DNA of 16,978 nucleotides from positions 1-16,978 of the forward strand of contig JALGWB010000012.1 of NCBI GenBank assembly GCA_025774405.1, in the 5' to 3' direction. The stretch's first letter is position 1, and each line of letters begins with the position of its first letter. This document shows positions 7,547 to 13,516 of this stretch, one piece after another. The stretch is from a bacterium. GTDB taxonomy: Bacteria; Arandabacterota; Arandabacteria; Arandabacterales; Arandabacteraceae. The notes under the pieces were generated by a model, which did no database searches, was not told where the DNA came from, and saw nothing but the letters and a program-made list of their open reading frames with translations. A program made the position numbers and the translations under genes.

Positions 7547-9526
7547 CTAACTCGCTTTCTCGACCAAGTGCGTGTATTTCAGTTCCCTGGCGAATGGTTT
7601 GAAACGCTTTCCACCCCCTTCGAAGAATTTTGGATAGAACTCAACGTATTGCAAACGTGCAGAGTGTACGAAACCACCGAGAGCATTGACTGCGATATTC
7701 AATGTGTGTCCACCGGCAAGCACCAGGATCATAGCTGCATAGCCGACTCCTGGTATCCCCTTTGCCATGAGGGCGACGGCATTGATCACCATCGCTATCC
7801 CACCGGTTGCAAGTCCCAGAGCAAGCAACCTTGCATAGGAGAGTACATCACCCAGATACCCTGTTATGCCATAGAGATTGTAGAGCCCCCATCCCAGTCT
7901 CACAACAGGATTCTTGCCAACCCTATGACTGAAACCGATGATAGCAATAGCGGCCCCAATCGCAGCCCATTTGAAAACCGAAATATGGGTTTGCTCTATA
8001 GCTCCAATCTTGGCGGCACCAAAAAGCACTGCTGACCAGAGAAGCACGATCCAGCTGATCTGATCAAAGACCGCCGCAAGCGCGTCACGAGCTCTGAAAT
8101 TTTCAATCATCTCGATGATGAGTCCGAAGGTCACCTGAATAAAGCCGAGTGCAAGCGCTATCCCAAACATGAGCATGGGGTTTTTGAGAGGATCAAATTG
8201 CATGAGCGTCCTGCGCAGCGTTGCAACAAAACCGAGCCATGGTGGGATGGTCTCCTCAGTAAGTCCAAACCAGCCACCAGTTATTGCACCCATAAAGATT
8301 GTTGTGAGTCCACCTGCAAAGATAAGCCACAGCAGCTTGTGTCCGGTTCTCAGATACTTCATTAGAAGCAATGATAGGATGATAAGCACAATGCCGTAGC
8401 CTGCATCGGTCAGGCAGAAACCAAAGAATAGAGCGAAAAATGGGGCAGCAAGTGGCGTTGGATCAACCTCACGAGCGTGAGGCATACCATACAGTTCTGT
8501 GATGACCTCAAAGGGCTTGATGATCCAACGATTCTTCAACTCTATGGGTGGCGACTCCCCTGGCTCAGGTTCAATCTTGAGAACCTCAGCCGAATCTATC
8601 GCTGAGGTAACTTCCTTAACAAGCTGGTCAAACTCGTGGCGCCTCACCCAGCCCTGGATAACACCAACTCGCTCTGTCGTTCCAACAAGCGCCTGAGCAT
8701 GAGCCTTATGAGCCTCCTGATCGAAGTAATCATGGACGATCATGAGCCTGGGCTTGTGTCGCACAAGTTCTGCACCCCTGGCTCTCAGCTTCTCAAGTTC
8801 AGAATTGATCCCGGCAATCTCCCTGTTGGCTTCAGCAGTCAGTTCTCCTGGAAGACCTTTTAGATCCTCAAAGGTCTCCGCTTCAAAATCATTTCGGCGA
8901 AGGACCTCTTCAACCACTTCCGCCTCAACCCTGTGATACCAGAGAATAAGGTGTGCCTGGCGCTCCTGCTGGCTCACAACCTCCATTACATAGGTCCCGC
9001 TGACCTCTGCCAGAGCTTTTGCAAGCGCTTGAGGACTCCGTCCCGTCAGAGAACCCATGACCACAGCTACATTCTCAGTTGATGCAATTTCTTCAAGTGG
9101 AACATCGAGATTCAGCCAGGGTTCAAGACGGGCAATAAAACTTTCGAGGTGGGTCAACCTGGTGCGCAGCTCAGTTCGCCTCGATTCGAGTTCCTCGATC
9201 TCCTTGAGCACACTCTCAAAGTCAAAATCCCGAACGATATTTTCAAACTCATCTTTGGTTACGATAACTCTGCCACCACCGAAGCCACCGAGGATTCCAC
9301 CCTTTTCCTCAAACTCATGCAAGTCCTCAATTGCCCGCTTCACATCGCTGGCAATACGATCAGCCTCAACTGAAGTGACCTCACTCACCTCAACGTCCTC
9401 AGCAACCGAACTCTCCTTCAGGTCAAGCATTTCAACCCTGCCCTCGTCCTGGAGGAGCGAAAGCAGGCGATCACGGTCAGATCGAGGAAAGAAAATAGCT
9501 ACCTTCTGCATTTTCATCAGTGCCAT
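7547..9526 (-). CDS. ntpI: V/A-type ATPase subunit I (stator, a-type)
   Basis: Subunit I holds the ion half-channels against the rotor ring. With the ATG at 9526 it has 659 residues: a cytoplasmic dumbbell arm with coiled coil (about 1-335) and a membrane part with seven to eight helices (about 355-625). The essential arginine lies in LSYARLLALGLA (Arg-566) and a second conserved arginine in HSARLQYVEF (Arg-624); GFCLTDAGYG (369-378) is another signature. The frame extends three codons upstream to a TTG at 9535, but that leaves almost no room after the GAAGGTG ribosome site. The ATG, ten nt downstream of it and one nt after the H stop, is preferred. A Gly-rich loop (about 76-85) is unremarkable. 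Confidence 0.96.
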   Translation of the reverse strand: MALMKMQKVAIFFPRSDRDRLLSLLQDEGRVEMLDLKESSVAEDVEVSEVTSVEADRIASDVKRAIEDLHEFEEKGGILGGFGGGRVIVTKDEFENIVRDFDFESVLKEIEELESRRTELRTRLTHLESFIARLEPWLNLDVPLEEIASTENVAVVMGSLTGRSPQALAKALAEVSGTYVMEVVSQQERQAHLILWYHRVEAEVVEEVLRRNDFEAETFEDLKGLPGELTAEANREIAGINSELEKLRARGAELVRHKPRLMIVHDYFDQEAHKAHAQALVGTTERVGVIQGWVRRHEFDQLVKEVTSAIDSAEVLKIEPEPGESPPIELKNRWIIKPFEVITELYGMPHAREVDPTPLAAPFFALFFGFCLTDAGYGIVLIILSLLLMKYLRTGHKLLWLIFAGGLTTIFMGAITGGWFGLTEETIPPWLGFVATLRRTLMQFDPLKNPMLMFGIALALGFIQVTFGLIIEMIENFRARDALAAVFDQISWIVLLWSAVLFGAAKIGAIEQTHISVFKWAAIGAAIAIIGFSHRVGKNPVVRLGWGLYNLYGITGYLGDVLSYARLLALGLATGGIAMVINAVALMAKGIPGVGYAAMILVLAGGHTLNIAVNALGGFVHSARLQYVEFYPKFFEGGGKRFKPFARELKYTHLVEKAS

Positions 9527-9527
9527 A

Positions 9528-9839
9528 TCAGCCAAGCACCTTCTCTATTACGACCTGCACAGCCCTTTCGATACCAGCCGAAGCCTGCTTTCTTATTGCC
9601 TCAAGATCTTGCTGCTCACGCCTGTCGATCTCTTCGGTTCGCTGTTTCGATTCATCTTCGGCTGCTGCAAGCGCTTGTTTGACTGTCTGGTTACCTTCCT
9701 GGCGAGTTTGTTCAAGCAACTTGCGAGCATCTTCCCTCGCCTTTGCAATTATCTCGGCCTTTTGCTTGCGTGCATCGTCAATTATCCTGGCTGCTTGAGC
9801 CTCAGTTGCTTTTATGTCATGTATGACCTTTTTAACCAT
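9528..9839 (-). CDS. ntpF: V/A-type ATPase peripheral stalk subunit H/G
   Basis: This 103-residue protein is almost wholly coiled coil, rich in Ala, Glu, Lys and Arg with a short hydrophobic C-terminal end (VQVVIEKVLG). It is the partner of subunit E in the peripheral stalk (NtpF in Enterococcus, H in archaea and Clostridia). The frame is open to an ATG at 9917, but the extra 26 residues (with two Cys and aromatic residues) do not resemble the family and would begin upstream of the predicted transcript start. The ATG at 9839 has a perfect AGGAGG five nt upstream. It is the first gene of the operon, and its stop is one nt from the subunit I start. Confidence 0.9.
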   Translation of the reverse strand: MVKKVIHDIKATEAQAARIIDDARKQKAEIIAKAREDARKLLEQTRQEGNQTVKQALAAAEDESKQRTEEIDRREQQDLEAIRKQASAGIERAVQVVIEKVLG

Positions 9840-9844
9840 GGGAT

Positions 9845-9850
9845 CCTCCT
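9845..9850 (-). promoter_or_regulatory. Ribosome-binding site fixing the subunit H start
   Basis: AGGAGG on the minus strand lies five nt upstream of the ATG at 9839. It is the strongest Shine-Dalgarno match at the head of the operon and supports the 9839 start over the in-frame ATG at 9917, which has no comparable site and overlaps the promoter. Confidence 0.85.
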
Positions 9851-9907
9851 GGCAACAATCCCCAGCCTCACCAAGCGAAATATAAAAAAAGGCGATAACC
9901 TCGTAAG

Positions 9908-9936
9908 TTATTAGCATGACCTTTGCCCGATGTCAA
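9908..9936 (-). promoter_or_regulatory. Promoter of the ATPase operon
   Basis: On the minus strand a perfect TTGACA (9936-9931) is followed by 17 nt and TAATAA (9913-9908), a weak -10 box. Transcription would start near 9901, with a leader of about 60 nt. A short inverted repeat, ATAAC-N7-GTTAT (9895-9911), covers the -10 box and start site and could be an operator. A run of seven A in the leader (minus: T-rich) lies just downstream. No other promoter of this quality was seen inside the operon. Confidence 0.65.
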
Positions 9937-10134
9937 GCTTGTTGCGGGAACCGTGTTGTCACAGATGGGCAGTAAGTGACCCAAGGCGCAGAAATGGCTT
10001 ATTCATCGGGGTTGGGGCGACAATAACTCAGTGGTCTCGTCCCCCTTATTCAGTGAATCAATGGATCCTGGCTATGTCATAGTCTCAAACCGGCATCACC
10101 AAATCCACCCCGAGATCCCCCTAACAAATTTCTC
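9937..10134. other. Intergenic DNA between divergent promoters
   Basis: This stretch separates the leftward ATPase promoter (9908-9936) from the rightward promoter of the Cys-rich gene (10135-10163). No open frame with a ribosome site, tRNA-like fold, direct repeat or recognisable riboswitch was found. One imperfect stem with a bulge can be drawn from GGGGCGAC (about 10015) to GTCCCC (about 10040), but it is not next to any gene end. Confidence 0.4.
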
Positions 10135-10163
10135 TTGCTTTCCTGGAACATCGGTGATACAAT
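10135..10163 (+). promoter_or_regulatory. Promoter of the Thr-Cys repeat gene
   Basis: TTGCTT (10135-10140) is followed by 17 nt and TACAAT (10158-10163). The -10 box matches five of six and the spacing is ideal; the -35 box is weaker (TTG kept). The transcript would start near 10170, giving a leader of about 105 nt before the ATG at 10276, longer than for the other genes here. Confidence 0.6.
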
Positions 10164-10275
10164 CCGAACCAGATGCAGCTTTGGCTTAGGCTTCTGCCTG
10201 CCTGGAGCGAGACAGGGGATAGCCTTTGTCGTAGGTGTCTGCATCAAGAATTCGCTCTAAAGGGGGTGACTTTCA

Positions 10276-10893
10276 ATGAGAAAAGCTATTGCGGTGGGGT
10301 GTACTATAGCCGTGCTTGTGACGCTGGCTATGTTCTTTGGCAGCGGGTCTCAAGTAGATTCGCACAACACTTCGCCTGCTTTCGGAGCGATGCTCGATGA
10401 AGCTATCGCCCGTCTGGAGGGGGTACCGCAGAAGATCACAGCGGTAACTGTTGGTGAAGCACAAGCAGCTCCTGCTCAGGAGACCATGTTTGGCGAACTC
10501 ACCTGTACCCGTCCTGAATGTTTAGAGTATACATACGACGGATCCCCAACCTGTGAGGGTACAGCCACATGTGATGACAAGTATACTTGTGAGAGGTTCT
10601 ACACCTGTGACTCATACTATACTTGCCACGGAGAGGCAACCTGTAACGGATGCTGGACTTGCTGGTTCTCAACATGTGAACAGCCCCAGATGACCTGCGA
10701 TGGATCATGGGAAACATGTGACTTTGCCAACCCTGACTGCATTGAGTGGACTTATCAAGGGTGGTACACATGTGATGGCAGTCTAACCTGCGGCTATGCC
10801 CAAACCTGCGCAGGTTGGCCAGAGTGTGGCGGTGCCCCGAGCGCAACGGAGCGTACTACCTGGGGGAGGACAAAGCTACTGTTCTGGCGGTAG
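10276..10893 (+). CDS. Exported Cys-rich protein with Thr-Cys hexapeptide repeats
   Basis: The 205-residue product starts with a signal peptide (MRKA, then a hydrophobic core to about residue 22) and continues with an Ala/Glu-containing linker to about 74. The rest is dominated by cysteine: 18 Cys between residues 77 and 184, of which 14 are preceded by Thr. In residues 93-123 the spacing is exactly six (Cys 93, 99, 105, 111, 117, 123). A similar run recurs at 166, 172, 178 and 184, and two copies of a P-[ED]-C-[LI]-E-[YW]-T-Y segment (80-87 and 153-160) indicate internal duplication. Such spacing suits a disulfide-bonded solenoid outside the cytoplasm. AAAGGGGGTGA lies six nt before the ATG. 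The last 20 residues lack Cys and end oddly (KLLFWR). No family recognised; function unknown. Confidence 0.85.
   Translation: MRKAIAVGCTIAVLVTLAMFFGSGSQVDSHNTSPAFGAMLDEAIARLEGVPQKITAVTVGEAQAAPAQETMFGELTCTRPECLEYTYDGSPTCEGTATCDDKYTCERFYTCDSYYTCHGEATCNGCWTCWFSTCEQPQMTCDGSWETCDFANPDCIEWTYQGWYTCDGSLTCGYAQTCAGWPECGGAPSATERTTWGRTKLLFWR
10504..10827 (+). repeat. Thr-Cys-x4 repeat array (coding)
   Basis: This is the DNA coding for residues 77-184 of the Cys-rich protein. The Thr and Cys codons of successive repeats differ freely (acc, aca or act with tgt or tgc), so the periodicity is kept at the protein level and is not a recent tandem DNA duplication. The spacing between cysteines is five residues in most units, with ten-residue gaps opening each half and irregular two- to six-residue gaps in the middle (123-155). 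Confidence 0.8.
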
Positions 10894-10925
10894 AGACCAT
10901 CTCTGGTTCAACATATTGCTGGATG

Positions 10926-10953
10926 GGCAGAGTTTCCCTCAGGGGGCTCTGCC
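10926..10953 (+). terminator. Hairpin after the Cys-rich gene
   Basis: A perfect seven-pair stem, GGCAGAG with CTCTGCC, encloses a 14-nt loop that itself can pair CCC with GGG. It lies 33 nt after the stop codon. There is no T-run behind it (TATCTCC follows), so it is a weak intrinsic terminator or an mRNA 3'-end stabiliser. Confidence 0.35.
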
Positions 10954-11035
10954 TATCTCCAGCCCATAGGTGGCCAAGTGTGAAGCTGGGTGCCATATTG
11001 AGATTGAGCCTCTTGACCGGAGAGCTGGATATTGC

Positions 11036-11063
11036 TTGATCTGAACGTATGGTATGGTAGCAT
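11036..11063 (+). promoter_or_regulatory. Probable promoter of the paired membrane-protein genes
   Basis: TTGATC (11036-11041), a 16-nt spacer and TAGCAT (11058-11063) each match four of six consensus positions. Transcription would start near 11070, just at a ten-base palindrome, CGAAGCTTCG (11065-11074). The leader before the ATG at 11144 would be about 75 nt. Confidence 0.4.
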
Positions 11064-11084
11064 CCGAAGCTTCGCCCTGGCATT

Positions 11085-11109
11085 TTATCATCTACTCAGG
11101 AAGTGATAA
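11085..11109. promoter_or_regulatory. Inverted repeat upstream of the membrane-protein pair
   Basis: TTATCA (11085-11090) and TGATAA (11104-11109) form a six-base inverted repeat with a 13-nt spacer. It sits between the proposed start site and the first gene. It could be a regulator-binding site or a weak hairpin; six-base arms can also occur by chance. Confidence 0.25.
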
Positions 11110-11143
11110 CACAGACCGAAGCCATCCCGTGCGAGAACCCTGA

Positions 11144-13516
11144 ATGGGACCTCTGACAATAGCGATCTTTGCGTCTGCAATTCTCTTTGCCCTTGGGGAG
11201 ATGGGCTTCCTGACCTCCGGTATCAATAGCCTCGTCTCCTTCCTGCTAACCTCAGGGTTCATAGTCTTGAATAGACCACGTCGATATCCCGTTGCCATCC
11301 CACGCCTGGCCGGCACGATATCATTATTCGCCCTTGCTATAGTGTTTGCTCGAGCAGGTTCACTGTGGCTATTTCTGACATTCATGGCCATACCAGCTGC
11401 TCTCTACCTCGTGCTCGAGGATGGTGAGCGCAGAAGGGAAATGGGGCTACTGATCCCCACCGTGACCATATTCATGTTTCTGTGGGCTGGTCTGCGCTGG
11501 ATACCCCATCTCTGGTGGGTCGTGGACGCTGCAGCTATAAGGTTTTCCGGCTTTGTGGGCAAATTAATCGGCCAGGACTATGTGTTCAGCTCAACAGCGT
11601 CCGGCTTCCATGTGGTCGCTTTCTTCGCTTGCTGGGGCATAAGTCGCTTTCTCCTAGCAACCAACAGGATATGGGATCTCTTGAGGTTTCTGTTCTTTGT
11701 GATCGTCACGGCTGGCATTGTTCAGATATTTCTCACCCCACTTGCAATGATTGTTCAGCGGTGGGCAGGTGATCTTGATTTTCTGCTTTTCAACCCTCAG
11801 ATCATCTATCTCGTCGCCGCTACCTTGCCCGTCGCATGGTATCGGCGTAAATCACCCCTTGCCCGGCCACAGGGCAGACATCACCTGAGTCGAAAGGTAC
11901 GAGCAAAGGTGGCCACGATCGTAGCTGTGCTTGCGGGTCTATGCCTGGGAATTGCGTTTACATTCACTGCTCCCAATGAAGCGGGTCGTGGCAAGATAAT
12001 TCTCCTCGATAAAGGCTATCTCGACTGGCGGGTACCTGTATTTGGCTATTACGGACATCGCTCGGGCGGTATGTTCGGCCGCTTGCCACAATGGCTTGAG
12101 GCACAGGGCTATGAAGTCACAAAAGAACCGGGGCCACTCAATTCGGCGATTCTTTCAGACGCAAGTGTCCTGGTCATCATCAACCTCATGGAGTTCCTGG
12201 AACCCGAGGTCAAACAAGCGATCTGGCGATTTGTGAACCGTGGAGGAAGCCTGCTTGTCCTCGGAGATCATACCGGTGTTAAGGGAATACGACTTCCGTT
12301 CAATGACCTCTTGCGTCCATTCAACATCGAGTTCGAATTCGATTCGGCAACATTCTGGTCACAGGGGTGGCGAGATGCGCTTGAGCTTATGCCTCATCCT
12401 ATAAACCGGGATGTTATTGTAGCTGAGGATATTCAGATTTGGATTGGTGCTTCCCTTGCTATTGCCCCACCAGCAAGGCCTATTATCATCGGCAAGTACG
12501 CCTATTCGGATATTGGAGATGCAGCAAAGATCGATAGATCATTCCTTGGTGACAGGCGTTACAATTTAGGTGAACGACTTGCCAATGTTTACCTCGTTGC
12601 CGAAGCGTCATATGGTAAGGGGAAGGTGCTCGTTTTCGGTGATACATCACCCTTCCAGAATGGTGCACTCACAACCTCATGGAAGTTCGCTCAGCGTGTC
12701 TTTCAATGGCTAACCGGGAAACCACGCTTTTCCGCACGGCCTTATAGAGGAATCGCCATATTCGTGGCCGCCCTGTTGATATTTTCCCTTCGACCCTTCC
12801 TGTCTCATGGTTTCCATGGGTGGGGATTTCTGTCCCTGGGGTTTGTCATAGCAGCCCAGCTGATCCACACGCTTGCTGCACCACCTCCACTCCCGAGGAT
12901 CGAACAACCCAAGGCATTGGTTGACGTATCCCATGCTGAACGTTTTGATCAGCTATCATGGTATGATAACTGCATCGGAGGGCTCGAACTCAATCTCGCA
13001 CGAAATGGATACTCGCCCATGCTCATGCGAGATTTCTCAGAATCACTCGTCGAGGACAGCGACGTTTTGATTGTGATTGCACCTGCGAAGGATTTTAGCC
13101 CACAGGAATGCCAGACAATCAGTAATTTCATGAAGGATGGTGGTACACTCATCCTGAGCACTGGTTATGAGGAAAGGGACAGATCACGAGCCTTGCTCTC
13201 ACTCTTCAGCACTGAAATCCTGCCGGTGCCGCTGGCGTATTTTGAAACACGCGTCTGGGATCAGACAGTACGGCTTGCTGAAGCCTGGCCCATAAAGGTT
13301 TCAGCGCCTGGGACTATACCAATATGCTATTACCCTGGCTTGGATTATCCTGTCATCGCCTATGCCCCAAGAGGCAGGGGAGGGGCGCTCCTGATTGGTG
13401 ATTCTCGCTTCTTCCTGAATAGCAATCTCGAAGGGAAGGAAGAGTACTACCTCGGGAACATTATGTTCTTGAAGGCATTTTTTGACAGCCTCAAGGCAGG
13501 AGCATTTCATCGATGA
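11144..13516 (+). CDS. Polytopic membrane protein with two DUF4350/GATase1-like domains
   Basis: This 790-residue protein has four parts. Residues 1-277 hold about nine or ten membrane helices. Residues 283-528 are a soluble alpha/beta domain of the DUF4350/GATase1-like kind: a strand (ILLDKG), YYGHRSGG (302-309), SDASVLVIINLMEFLEPE, FVNRGGSLLVLGDHT (363-377) and YGKGKVLVFGDTSPFQN (490-506). Two helices follow (about 535-578), then a second, more divergent domain of the same kind (590-785: DSDVLIVIAPAKDFSPQE, FMKDGGTLIL, GGALLIGDSRFFLN). No catalytic Cys of a glutamine amidotransferase is visible. The N-terminal region may be a degenerate exosortase fold: ASGF (152-155) replaces CSGI and Gln-194 the later Arg. 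A TGA immediately precedes the ATG, ruling out a longer start; the ribosome site is weak. The gene overlaps its paralogue downstream as ATGA. Function unknown. Confidence 0.85.
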   Translation: MGPLTIAIFASAILFALGEMGFLTSGINSLVSFLLTSGFIVLNRPRRYPVAIPRLAGTISLFALAIVFARAGSLWLFLTFMAIPAALYLVLEDGERRREMGLLIPTVTIFMFLWAGLRWIPHLWWVVDAAAIRFSGFVGKLIGQDYVFSSTASGFHVVAFFACWGISRFLLATNRIWDLLRFLFFVIVTAGIVQIFLTPLAMIVQRWAGDLDFLLFNPQIIYLVAATLPVAWYRRKSPLARPQGRHHLSRKVRAKVATIVAVLAGLCLGIAFTFTAPNEAGRGKIILLDKGYLDWRVPVFGYYGHRSGGMFGRLPQWLEAQGYEVTKEPGPLNSAILSDASVLVIINLMEFLEPEVKQAIWRFVNRGGSLLVLGDHTGVKGIRLPFNDLLRPFNIEFEFDSATFWSQGWRDALELMPHPINRDVIVAEDIQIWIGASLAIAPPARPIIIGKYAYSDIGDAAKIDRSFLGDRRYNLGERLANVYLVAEASYGKGKVLVFGDTSPFQNGALTTSWKFAQRVFQWLTGKPRFSARPYRGIAIFVAALLIFSLRPFLSHGFHGWGFLSLGFVIAAQLIHTLAAPPPLPRIEQPKALVDVSHAERFDQLSWYDNCIGGLELNLARNGYSPMLMRDFSESLVEDSDVLIVIAPAKDFSPQECQTISNFMKDGGTLILSTGYEERDRSRALLSLFSTEILPVPLAYFETRVWDQTVRLAEAWPIKVSAPGTIPICYYPGLDYPVIAYAPRGRGGALLIGDSRFFLNSNLEGKEEYYLGNIMFLKAFFDSLKAGAFHR

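Noticed and set aside
9057..9914. Long (285-codon) Ser-rich plus-strand frame opposite subunits I and H
   Set aside because: It is the complement of strongly supported ATPase genes with Glu- and Arg-rich coiled coils, whose antisense reads as Ser/Leu-rich. No ribosome site or family match.
10276..10302. Cys-9 of the Thr-Cys protein as a lipobox
   Set aside because: It lies within the first part of the hydrophobic core, too early, and the preceding residues (IAVG) are not followed by a mature start; an ordinary signal peptide fits better.
10276..10893. Thr-Cys array as a ribosomally made, modified peptide (lanthipeptide- or ranthipeptide-like precursor)
   Set aside because: It has a Sec-type signal peptide and a 108-residue Cys-rich region, and no radical-SAM, LanB/LanM or peptidase gene is in the window; disulfides in an oxidising compartment are simpler.
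10815..11039. 74-codon frame overlapping the end of the Cys-rich gene
   Set aside because: No ribosome site, no family resemblance; it overlaps the Cys-rich gene out of frame and covers the hairpin at 10926-10953.
11144..13516. Two soluble domains as active glutamine amidotransferases
   Set aside because: No nucleophilic-elbow Cys (G-x-C-x-G) or Cys-His-Glu triad is visible in either domain; only the fold pattern is shared.
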